Positions 1 through 4,887 of a stretch of DNA of 6,060 nt are shown one piece after another. The stretch spans positions 1-6,060 of the forward strand of contig JAMOOS010000320.1 of NCBI GenBank assembly GCA_027065245.1, written 5' to 3'. The DNA comes from Desulfuromonadaceae bacterium (GTDB taxonomy: Bacteria > Desulfobacterota > Desulfuromonadia > Desulfuromonadales > Desulfuromonadaceae). Under the pieces are notes generated by a model, which had not been told where the DNA came from, did not search any database, and was given only the letters and a program-made list of their open reading frames with translations. Position 1 is the stretch's first letter; the number at the start of each line of letters is the position of its first letter. The position numbers were made by a program, and so were the translations under genes.

Positions 1-1133
1 CCCTGCTGGTGCTGTTCTGTATCAACCTCATTTGCTGCTCCATCAAACGCTTTCCGCGCGTGTGGCGCATCGTCCACAATCCGGTACTTACCCCCGATGA
101 CAAGATGCTTAAAGCCTTTTCCAACAGCGACGAGGTGCGGGTTAAAGGGGACCTGGCTAGCTGGAGCGCGCGCATGGAGGAGTTTCTACGCGATAATTTT
201 GCCGCGCCGCGTAAAACGGTTACCGAATCCGGCGTGTACCTGTATGCGGAAAAAAACCGCTTTTCCCGCTTGGGTGTCTACGTTACCCACCTGTCCATTC
301 TGATTATCTTTACCGGCGCCATAATCGGCAATCTGTTCGGTTACAAGGGCTATGTCACCATTGCCGAGGGCGATACAGTGAGCAAGTTCTGGCTGCGTGG
401 CGACCAGACTCCGCGCCCTCTCGGTTTTGATCTGCGTTGCGACGATTTTTCTGTCTCCTTTTATCCCGGATCCCAGCGTCCCAAGGAGTACCGCAGCGTG
501 CTGACCATTATTGACGACGGCAAGGTGACGGTGGATAAGCGTCCCATCGTGGTCAACGACCCGCTCACTTACAACGGTATCACCTTTTACCAGTCCAATT
601 ACGGCCCGGCCGGGGACGAGGTGGTGCAGATCAAGGTGAAATTGCGCGGCGAGGACAAGGTAGACGCTCTCACGTTCAGTCGCGGCGACGTGGCCACCCT
701 GCCCAACGGTGACAAGGTGCGCCTGGCTGACTTTACCTCCTCCTATCGCAATTTTGGAGCTGCCGCGCGGGTAGAGATGATTCCCGCCGACGGCGAGCGG
801 CAGGTGGTGACGATTTTCAAGAATTTCCCCGACTTTGATAAAGAGCGCAAGGGCAAGTACGTGTTTACTCTGGTCGATTTTGACCAGCGCTACTATACCG
901 GCCTGCAGGTTACCAAGGACCCCGGCGTGTGGGTGGTGTGGCTCGGCTGCGCTTTGCTGGTGCTGGGTTGTATTGTGGCCTTTTTTGTTTCGCACCGCCG
1001 CCTGTGGCTGGTGCTGAAGGAGGACAAGGGTAAGGTGAAGATTCGCCTGGTGGGTAGCTCGCACCGCAATCAGCCCGCCTTTGCCCTGTATTTTGACTCA
1101 CTTAAAGAGAAATTTCGCGCCGCCTGTTCGTAA
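1..1133 (+). CDS. resB: ResB/CcsB-family cytochrome c biogenesis protein (5' end missing)
   Basis: This is a subunit of system II cytochrome c maturation. With CcsA it forms the inner-membrane haem exporter and apocytochrome c haem lyase. The gene enters from the left edge; the reading frame is open from base 3, so the first transmembrane helices are missing and only the end of one hydrophobic segment is visible (about 3-45, followed by a Cys-Ser-Ile-Lys-Arg-Phe-Pro turn). A second transmembrane segment lies at about 276-341 and begins Val-Tyr-Val-Thr-His; this His is a candidate haem-handling residue. A large periplasmic domain follows, with motifs typical of ResB: PIVVNDPLTYNGITFYQS and NYGPAGDE. 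The last transmembrane helix is at about 927-992, followed by a basic tail starting HRR. The stop is TAA at 1131-1133, and ccsA starts 25 bp downstream, which indicates an operon. ResB assignment is strong; the true start cannot be seen. Confidence 0.93.
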   Translation, partial: LLVLFCINLICCSIKRFPRVWRIVHNPVLTPDDKMLKAFSNSDEVRVKGDLASWSARMEEFLRDNFAAPRKTVTESGVYLYAEKNRFSRLGVYVTHLSILIIFTGAIIGNLFGYKGYVTIAEGDTVSKFWLRGDQTPRPLGFDLRCDDFSVSFYPGSQRPKEYRSVLTIIDDGKVTVDKRPIVVNDPLTYNGITFYQSNYGPAGDEVVQIKVKLRGEDKVDALTFSRGDVATLPNGDKVRLADFTSSYRNFGAAARVEMIPADGERQVVTIFKNFPDFDKERKGKYVFTLVDFDQRYYTGLQVTKDPGVWVVWLGCALLVLGCIVAFFVSHRRLWLVLKEDKGKVKIRLVGSSHRNQPAFALYFDSLKEKFRAACS

Positions 1134-1158
1134 ACGGCAGCGCGTGGAGGACTGACCC

Positions 1159-2013
1159 ATGAGCAGTGGACAATTATTCAATCTGGTAACCATCGGCTAT
1201 TTTGCCGCCATGGTGCTGTTTATAACTTTTCTCGCCACCCGCAGCGCAGTGGTGGCTAAACTGGCCACGGTGCTTACCTACGCCGGTTTTATTGCTCATA
1301 CCGCCGCCATCGGTACCCGCTGGTACGAAACCTATCAGATCCCCGGTGGCGCCGGTTATGCGCCGCTGTCCAATCTGTATGAGTCGGTGGTGTTTTTTGC
1401 CTGGACCATCGTGCTCATCTATATTCTCATCGACCTGAAGTACAATCAGAAGGCGGTGGGGGCGTTTGTTATCCCCTTTGCCTTTTTGGGCATGACCTGG
1501 GCGCAACTGCGTCTGGATGACGCCATTGCGCCGCTGGTACCGGCGTTGCAGAGCAACTGGCTCACCTACCATGTAATCACCTGTTTTCTCGGCTACGCCG
1601 CCTTTGCCGTGGCCTGCGGTGTTTCCATCATGTATCTCATCAAGGTGGGTAAAGAGAAGGACGGCAGTAACGCGCCCGTCGGCGGACTGGTGGGGATTTT
1701 TCCCAGCGCCAAGATTCTCGACGACCTCAACTACAAGGCGATTATGATCGGTTTTCCCCTGTTGTCGCTGGGGATCATCACCGGCGCCGCCTGGGCCAAC
1801 TACGCCTGGGGTACCTACTGGAGCTGGGACCCCAAGGAGACTTGGAGCCTCATCGTCTGGTTTATCTACGCTGCCTTTCTCCATGCCCGCATCACCCGTG
1901 GCTGGGCCGGACGCAAAGCGGCAATCCTGTCCATCATCGGCTTTATCGCCACCATTTTCTGCTATCTGGGCGTCAACCTGCTGCTGGCCGGGCTCCATTC
2001 CTACGGTTCGTAA
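1159..2013 (+). CDS. ccsA: CcsA/ResC cytochrome c biogenesis protein (haem handling)
   Basis: A complete 284-aa polytopic inner-membrane protein that delivers haem to apocytochromes c outside the membrane together with ResB. The diagnostic tryptophan-rich WWD haem-binding motif, WGTYWSWDPKE, is at residues 217-227 (DNA from 1807). Histidines expected to ligate haem in this family are present: H138 in LTYH and H280 in GLHSY flank the WWD segment, and H242 in FLHAR lies in a membrane helix. About eight hydrophobic helices are visible, and the length is normal for a stand-alone CcsA. The ATG start is supported by TGGAGG at 1145-1150, eight bases upstream. The gene follows resB by 25 bp, so co-transcription is likely. 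It uses almost no TTA, CTA or TCA codons (one TTA, codon 6), and this explains the long antisense reading frame over it. I see no clear rho-independent terminator with a U-run after the stop. Confidence 0.96.
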   Translation: MSSGQLFNLVTIGYFAAMVLFITFLATRSAVVAKLATVLTYAGFIAHTAAIGTRWYETYQIPGGAGYAPLSNLYESVVFFAWTIVLIYILIDLKYNQKAVGAFVIPFAFLGMTWAQLRLDDAIAPLVPALQSNWLTYHVITCFLGYAAFAVACGVSIMYLIKVGKEKDGSNAPVGGLVGIFPSAKILDDLNYKAIMIGFPLLSLGIITGAAWANYAWGTYWSWDPKETWSLIVWFIYAAFLHARITRGWAGRKAAILSIIGFIATIFCYLGVNLLLAGLHSYGS

Positions 2014-2028
2014 TTGCACATTATACCC

Positions 2029-2133
2029 GCAGCGTGGTGACTGCCACGCAGCGGGTGTCTGGCGCCCGGACGGCGCCAGTCAAGCCCCATGGACGGGTTC
2101 AAGCGTCCCGCGTAGTGGCAGTCACCACGCTGC
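2029..2133. repeat. Long inverted repeat with nested hairpins between ccsA and the methyltransferase
   Basis: Bases 2029-2047 are the perfect reverse complement of 2115-2133 (19 bp) and enclose 67 bases. Smaller stems lie inside: 2032-2037 with 2044-2049 (6 bp, loop TGACTG), 2059-2066 with 2072-2079 (8 bp, 5-base loop), and 2091-2095 with 2104-2108 (5 bp). The outer and the inner left stems are mutually exclusive, so two folds are possible. No T-run follows the right arm, so this is not a classic intrinsic terminator. The layout resembles a small non-autonomous palindromic element of the REP/MITE kind, but I see no transposase and no clear target-site duplication. The repeat itself is certain; the interpretation is not. 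Confidence 0.8.
2070..2121 (+). repeat. Direct repeat, copy A (52 bp)
   Basis: This is the first of two copies spaced exactly 97 bp apart. It is 48/52 identical to 2167-2218, and all four differences are transitions (2080 T/C, 2083 A/G, 2096 G/A, 2111 C/T). It contains a conserved hairpin, GGACG at 2091-2095 with CGTCC at 2104-2108, in which the variable base 2096 falls in the loop. Its right end overlaps the right arm of the long inverted repeat. Upstream of the aligned block, both copies share GGTGTC (2054-2059 here), but copy A has about seven extra bases that form half of the 8-bp hairpin. Confidence 0.9.
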
Positions 2134-2166
2134 TACGCCGTGGCGGAAGAATGTGTCGGTGTCCGC

Positions 2167-2218
2167 ACGGCGCCAGCCAGGCCCCATGGACGAGTTCAAG
2201 CGTCCCGTGTAGTGGCAG
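2167..2218 (+). repeat. Direct repeat, copy B (52 bp)
   Basis: This is the second copy of the 52-bp unit. It keeps the GGACG/CGTCC hairpin at 2188-2192/2201-2205. It ends in GTAGTGGCAG like copy A, but then diverges into a CAGCTG palindrome instead of the inverted-repeat arm. It ends 26 bp before the chosen start of the methyltransferase gene, whose reading frame stays open back through the repeat to 2140. The conservation with copy A does not look coding: the 97-bp spacing puts the two copies in different frames. Confidence 0.9.
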
Positions 2219-2244
2219 CTGCCGGTGGGGCTGGGGACGGTCCC

Positions 2245-3003
2245 ATGTTTGCTGTTTGTGTTGCTATGCAATTACTACCTGACGAAACTCTGGATACCCT
2301 CAAGGGGGGAACGCTGAAAATTATTCAGCACCGCGACGGCTACCGCTTCTCTCTCGATCCGGTGTTGCTGTGCTCTTTTGCCAGCGTTGCCGATGGCGAG
2401 CGGGTGCTCGATCTCGGCTGCGGTGGAGGGATTATGGCCATGCTGCTGGCACAGCGCTATCCAGCCTGCACCTGTGTCGGGGTGGAAATTCAGCCTCGGC
2501 AGGTGGAGCGGGCGCAGCGCAGCGTGGCGCTGAACGCGCTGGAGGAGCGGGTAGAGATACACTGCGCCGATGCGCGTCAGCTGCAGGCGGCGGATTTCGG
2601 TACCTTCAAGCGCGTGGTGTGTAATCCGCCGTTTCGCAGCGTTGCCAGTGGCCGCTGCTCCCACGGTGATGAACGCTGCCTGGCGCGGCACGAATTGTGC
2701 GGCGGCGTGGCAGATTTTGCCGCCGCTGCCGGGCGGGTGCTGGAACACGGTGGCACTTTGGCGATGATTCATCTGGCCGAACGGCTGGTTGATGTGCTGG
2801 CGGCCATGCGCGGCGCCGCCATCGAGCCAAAGCGGTTGCGCATGGTACACAGCCGCCCCGGCGACGGCGCTCGTTTGCTGCTGGTGGAGGGGCGCAAAGG
2901 GGGCAGAGCCGATTTGAGCGTGGAGGCGCCGCTGTATATCTACTCAGGCGACGAGTACAGCGCCGAAGTACAGCAGATGTATCGGTGCGAGGAGCCTGTC
3001 TGA
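2245..3003 (+). CDS. TrmN6-type tRNA1(Val) adenine-N6 methyltransferase (COG4123-like)
   Basis: A Rossmann-fold SAM-dependent methyltransferase. The E. coli member YfiC/TrmN6 methylates N6 of A37 in tRNA1(Val); the exact substrate here is inferred. Counted from ATG 2245 (252 aa), the family's N-terminal signature is HRDGYRFSLDPVLL at about 29-42. SAM motif I is LDLGCGGG at 55-62, the acidic residue after strand 2 sits in GVEIQ at about 79-83, and the catalytic N6-adenine motif NPPF is at 127-130. Start choice is uncertain. ATG 2245 has GGGGA at 2233-2237 seven bases upstream, whereas ATG 2266 gives a 245-aa protein whose beginning (MQLLPDETLDTLKGG) matches the expected family N-terminus but has no Shine-Dalgarno. 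The longer frame from 2140 reads through repeat copy B and is probably not translated. The gene stands alone, separated from ccsA by repeats. Confidence 0.88.
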   Translation: MFAVCVAMQLLPDETLDTLKGGTLKIIQHRDGYRFSLDPVLLCSFASVADGERVLDLGCGGGIMAMLLAQRYPACTCVGVEIQPRQVERAQRSVALNALEERVEIHCADARQLQAADFGTFKRVVCNPPFRSVASGRCSHGDERCLARHELCGGVADFAAAAGRVLEHGGTLAMIHLAERLVDVLAAMRGAAIEPKRLRMVHSRPGDGARLLLVEGRKGGRADLSVEAPLYIYSGDEYSAEVQQMYRCEEPV

Positions 3004-3128
3004 CTTTACGGATCGAAGCGAAAATTGACCAGACGGTTGTGCCACCGATTCATGGATAAGTCCGGCAAGCTCCAGACATATCTGAAATTCATCTTGATTT
3101 TCCCCATCCGATTAACTAGGTTGGTAGT

Positions 3129-3653
3129 ATGAAGAACAAAACAACAATACTGACATTACTGCTGGCAATGCTGATGTTGTCGGTTTCGACAGTTCAGGCT
3201 GTCGATGTAGCTCCGCGTATATCCGACCGCGAGATCATCGAAAAATTAGCCGCTCTGGAAGCCGGGCAGAAGGCGTTAAGCACCCGCATTGACGATGTAA
3301 ATACCCGCATTGACGATGTAAATACCCGCATTGACGATCTTCGTACTGATATGAAAGCCGGACAAGAAGCGCTAAGCATCCGTATTACCAGCCTGGAGCA
3401 GACCATGCTGGCACTGTTTGGCGCCTTGACCGCCCTGGTAGTAGCCATGATGGGCTACATGGCCTGGGATCGGCGCACCATGATTAAACCGATTATAGAC
3501 CGCCTTGACAGTCTGGAAATGGAAGTTGTTAGAGAATTAGATCTACGCCACGAAGAAGGTTCACGACTAACCCGCCAACTAAAAGCCTTAAAAGAGTATG
3601 CTCGTAACGATGCTAAATTAAAAGAGATATTGCGAGATTTGTCACTGCTGTAA
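3129..3653 (+). CDS. Small exported/membrane-anchored coiled-coil protein, function unknown
   Basis: 174 aa. Residues 1-24 look like a signal peptide (basic MKNK, a hydrophobic stretch, and a possible VQA cleavage site). A predicted coiled coil follows at about 32-90, containing TRIDDVN, TRIDDVN and TRIDDLR (52-72). A longer duplication is also visible: AGQKALSTRI at 45-54 and AGQEALSIRI at 77-86. A transmembrane helix lies at about 93-113, ending MAWDRRT, and a charged helical tail runs to residue 174. I recognise the general architecture (coiled coil, one membrane helix, WDRRT-like motif) as common in bacterial hypothetical proteins, but no function is established. The Shine-Dalgarno is weak (AGG at 3118-3120, eight bases from the ATG). 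Codon use is unlike the neighbours: six TTA, four CTA, two TCA and four ATA codons in 174, against two TTA/CTA/TCA codons in 391 for ffh. This suggests transfer from elsewhere or relaxed selection. Confidence 0.85.
   Translation: MKNKTTILTLLLAMLMLSVSTVQAVDVAPRISDREIIEKLAALEAGQKALSTRIDDVNTRIDDVNTRIDDLRTDMKAGQEALSIRITSLEQTMLALFGALTALVVAMMGYMAWDRRTMIKPIIDRLDSLEMEVVRELDLRHEEGSRLTRQLKALKEYARNDAKLKEILRDLSLL
3282..3338 (+). repeat. 21-bp in-frame tandem repeat encoding coiled-coil heptads
   Basis: Two identical 21-bp units lie at 3282-3302 and 3303-3323, followed by a third copy matching over its first 15 bases (3324-3338). Each unit encodes Thr-Arg-Ile-Asp-Asp-Val-Asn, exactly one heptad, so gain or loss of units changes coiled-coil length without shifting the frame. 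Complete identity at DNA level, including synonymous positions, points to recent duplication by slippage rather than protein-level convergence. Confidence 0.95.
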
Positions 3654-3700
3654 CGTAGTATTTACCCTGGAATAGTAAAAGAGGCGTTTTCGATAGCCCC

Positions 3701-4192
3701 CTAATTTTTTGTACTGCGCTGTTTATCCAGTTGGCGCTGGCGTTGCAGCAGCCGCTGCATGGCGGTGCGCACGGCGGCGTCGTTGATGGTGGCGGTAGCG
3801 GTGGCAATGGCGGCCAGTTCATCGTCGTCCAGCTGCGGCAGCGCGGCGCGGGGCGGCGCTGGCGGCGCTGCCGCCTGTACTTGGCCGCGGCGCAGATAGA
3901 TATCCCGCAGTGGGTTGTCGCCCAGATGCTCATTTAGTTGCCGCAGCAGGCGCGGCTTGAGCAGTTGCAACTGCTGCATCCACACCGCGTTGGCAACCTT
4001 GATTTCCAGTACATTATCGCGTATCTTTGCCGGCGCTGCAAAACGGGCAATCTGTTCCCCCACCGCCTGTTGCCATACCGCCCACACCCGGTGCTGCTCG
4101 ATTTTGCTGTCGATGCCGAGGTCGCCGAGGAGCTGCCTGATGACACTACCACTGCTTTTGAGGGCATCGCTGCTGCGGCTGCGCCTGGTCAT
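3701..4192 (-). CDS. DUF721 / DciA-like protein
   Basis: 163 aa. DUF721 includes DciA, which helps load the replicative helicase DnaB in many bacteria lacking DnaC/DnaI; assigning that role here is inference. Family features visible in order: an N-terminal basic leader, VIRQLLGDLGI at 17-27, W37 and W40, AVGEQIARFAAPAKI at 43-57 (Val-Gly plus conserved Pro54), VLEIKVANAVWMQQL at 61-75 with conserved W71, then LNEHLGDNPLRDIYLR at 86-101. After residue 105 comes an Ala/Pro-rich linker and a separate charged C-terminal helix (about 120-158, LDDDELAAIA then MQRLLQRQRQ) that lies outside the core domain. The gene starts 7 bp after the stop of the upstream membrane-protein gene and has no strong Shine-Dalgarno, so translational coupling is likely. 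It converges with the coiled-coil gene across a 47-bp gap. Confidence 0.82.
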   Translation of the reverse strand: MTRRSRSSDALKSSGSVIRQLLGDLGIDSKIEQHRVWAVWQQAVGEQIARFAAPAKIRDNVLEIKVANAVWMQQLQLLKPRLLRQLNEHLGDNPLRDIYLRRGQVQAAAPPAPPRAALPQLDDDELAAIATATATINDAAVRTAMQRLLQRQRQLDKQRSTKN

Positions 4193-4199
4193 GGCACCG

Positions 4200-4457
4200 T
4201 TACGCGTTCTGGCGCCGCTTGCGGATTATACCGCCACACAACTGGCCGATAACGGCGCAGGTGACCGTAGCGGGGATGATATGCCAGCTAATGGCGTAAT
4301 GCAGGCGCAGGATGATGATAAACGGAATGGACAGATGGATGTAGAGAAACCACAGCGCCGAGCGTTTTTTAACCCCCTGACGCAAATAGCCCAGGGGCAG
4401 GTTGCTCAGCAGGGCAAACAGCAGCACAATGGCAATGTGGGTGTTGGCGATGGTCAC
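4200..4457 (-). CDS. Small three-helix membrane protein, unknown function
   Basis: 85 aa, strongly hydrophobic, with three likely transmembrane segments at about 7-25, 34-51 and 58-77. Conserved-looking features are NLPLGYLRQGVKK (19-31) between helices 1 and 2, the WFLYIHLSIP run (36-45), and an Arg51-His53 pair after helix 2. The C-terminus is basic (RKRRQ), which suggests a cytoplasmic tail. I do not recognise a named family. The start is GTG at 4455-4457, chosen because GAGGA lies nine bases upstream at 4467-4471 on this strand. The gene reads directly into the DUF721 gene with a 7-bp gap, so the two form an operon, and they are divergent from the DUF3343 gene. The clean Shine-Dalgarno, hydrophobic pattern and tight spacing argue that it is real; the forward frames over it are shadows. 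Confidence 0.75.
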   Translation of the reverse strand: MTIANTHIAIVLLFALLSNLPLGYLRQGVKKRSALWFLYIHLSIPFIIILRLHYAISWHIIPATVTCAVIGQLCGGIIRKRRQNA

Positions 4458-4466
4458 GAGACTGTT

Positions 4467-4471
4467 TCCTC
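4467..4471 (-). promoter_or_regulatory. Ribosome binding site deciding a GTG start
   Basis: On the minus strand this reads GAGGA, nine bases before the GTG at 4457. No ATG with comparable spacing exists near this end of the frame, so the site fixes the start of the small membrane protein. Confidence 0.7.
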
Positions 4472-4516
4472 ACTTAAGGCAGTGGTAGTGTAAACGAAGC
4501 TGACCGATACTGTACC

Positions 4517-4531
4517 GCCGCCGTCGGCGGC
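4517..4531. repeat. GC-rich hairpin in the divergent intergenic region
   Basis: GCCGCC at 4517-4522 pairs perfectly with GGCGGC at 4526-4531 around a 3-base GTC loop. It lies between the divergent starts of the membrane-protein gene and the DUF3343 gene, ending 9 bases before the latter's Shine-Dalgarno. No T-run follows on either strand, so it is not an obvious terminator. It could be a 5'-leader structure of the DUF3343 mRNA or a chance GC palindrome. Confidence 0.5.
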
Positions 4532-4551
4532 TGTCAAACGGGAGTGCAGTT

Positions 4552-4815
4552 ATGAAGATGATCGACAGTCATCACCGCCTGCTGGTGTTTAATTCCATCC
4601 ACCGGGTGATGCAGGCCGAGCGCCTGCTGCAACAGGAATTTGCCGTGCTGCTGATTCCGGTGCCGCGCGCCCTGTCCGCCGATTGTGGCATGGCATTACG
4701 GGTAGACAGCGCCGATTGCGCAGCGCTGGCGCCACGGCTGGAGCAGGCCGGCCTGGCACCGTTTTCCATCTATCGCCCCGTAGGCGACGCTTTTGAATTA
4801 CAGCCGAGCGGGTGA
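4552..4815 (+). CDS. DUF3343 protein (putative Se/S carrier-like)
   Basis: 87 aa, the usual size for this one-domain family. The pattern is characteristic: an N-terminal strand (HRLLVFNSIHRVMQAERLL, residues 8-26), then LLIPVPRALSADCGMALRV at 33-51. This contains the IPVPR motif and the Ser-x-x-Cys-Gly site (C45-G46), and it is followed by a second cysteine at C56. DUF3343 is described as a putative Se/S carrier protein-like domain and often accompanies selenium or sulfur metabolism genes; no such partner is visible here, so the role remains open. ATG 4552 is preceded by GGGAG at 4540-4544, seven bases upstream. An in-frame ATG two codons later is less well spaced. The gene lies 72 bp upstream of ffh but is probably not its only promoter source, because a strong promoter sits in the gap. 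Confidence 0.87.
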   Translation: MKMIDSHHRLLVFNSIHRVMQAERLLQQEFAVLLIPVPRALSADCGMALRVDSADCAALAPRLEQAGLAPFSIYRPVGDAFELQPSG

Positions 4816-4823
4816 CATTTAAG

Positions 4824-4852
4824 TTGACAAGCACAGGCATGGCAACTATATT
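4824..4852 (+). promoter_or_regulatory. Near-consensus sigma-70 promoter for ffh
   Basis: The -35 box TTGACA (4824-4829) matches the consensus 6/6. It is followed by an optimal 17-base spacer and the -10 box TATATT (4847-4852, 5/6 to TATAAT). Transcription would begin near 4859, giving a leader of about 30 bases before the ffh ATG at 4888. The site lies just after the DUF3343 stop, in a locally AT-rich stretch, and fits strong constitutive expression of an essential gene. Confidence 0.8.
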
Positions 4853-4887
4853 TCCTTATTTGTAATTTTTCAGTGGCGAGAAAGCTG

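Noticed and set aside
186..1064. Long antisense open frame across resB
   Set aside because: It shares the codon register of resB and stays open because resB avoids TTA, CTA and TCA codons in this span. The product is low-complexity and matches no family, whereas the forward frame is clearly ResB.
1174..2019. Nearly full-length antisense open frame across ccsA (281 codons)
   Set aside because: Same codon register; it ends exactly at the only TTA codon of ccsA (1174-1176). It is a shadow caused by codon bias.
2089..2110. GGGTTCAAG-like string in both direct-repeat copies, resembling a tRNA T-arm
   Set aside because: The five bases flanking the TTCAAGC loop do not pair as a T-stem, and no acceptor, D or anticodon arms or CCA end can be placed around it.
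2029..2218. CRISPR array
   Set aside because: Only two copies of a 52-bp unit 97 bp apart, with 4 mismatches and differing flanks; no regular spacers and no cas genes.
3004..3128. Promoter candidate TTGACC at 3025-3030 upstream of the coiled-coil gene
   Set aside because: The best -10 at 17-18 bases spacing (ATTCAT or TTCATG) is poor, so I cannot support it.
3654..3710. Possible intrinsic terminator between the convergent genes (T-run at 3705-3710)
   Set aside because: Only about three base pairs (GGC/GCC) can form before the T-run, and the DUF721 stop overlaps it. Too weak to call.
3915..4493. Forward open frame of 192 codons over the DUF721 and membrane-protein genes
   Set aside because: It is Cys/Ser/Arg-rich with no domain pattern. 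The minus-strand frames show the DUF721 motifs and a plausible membrane protein with a good Shine-Dalgarno.
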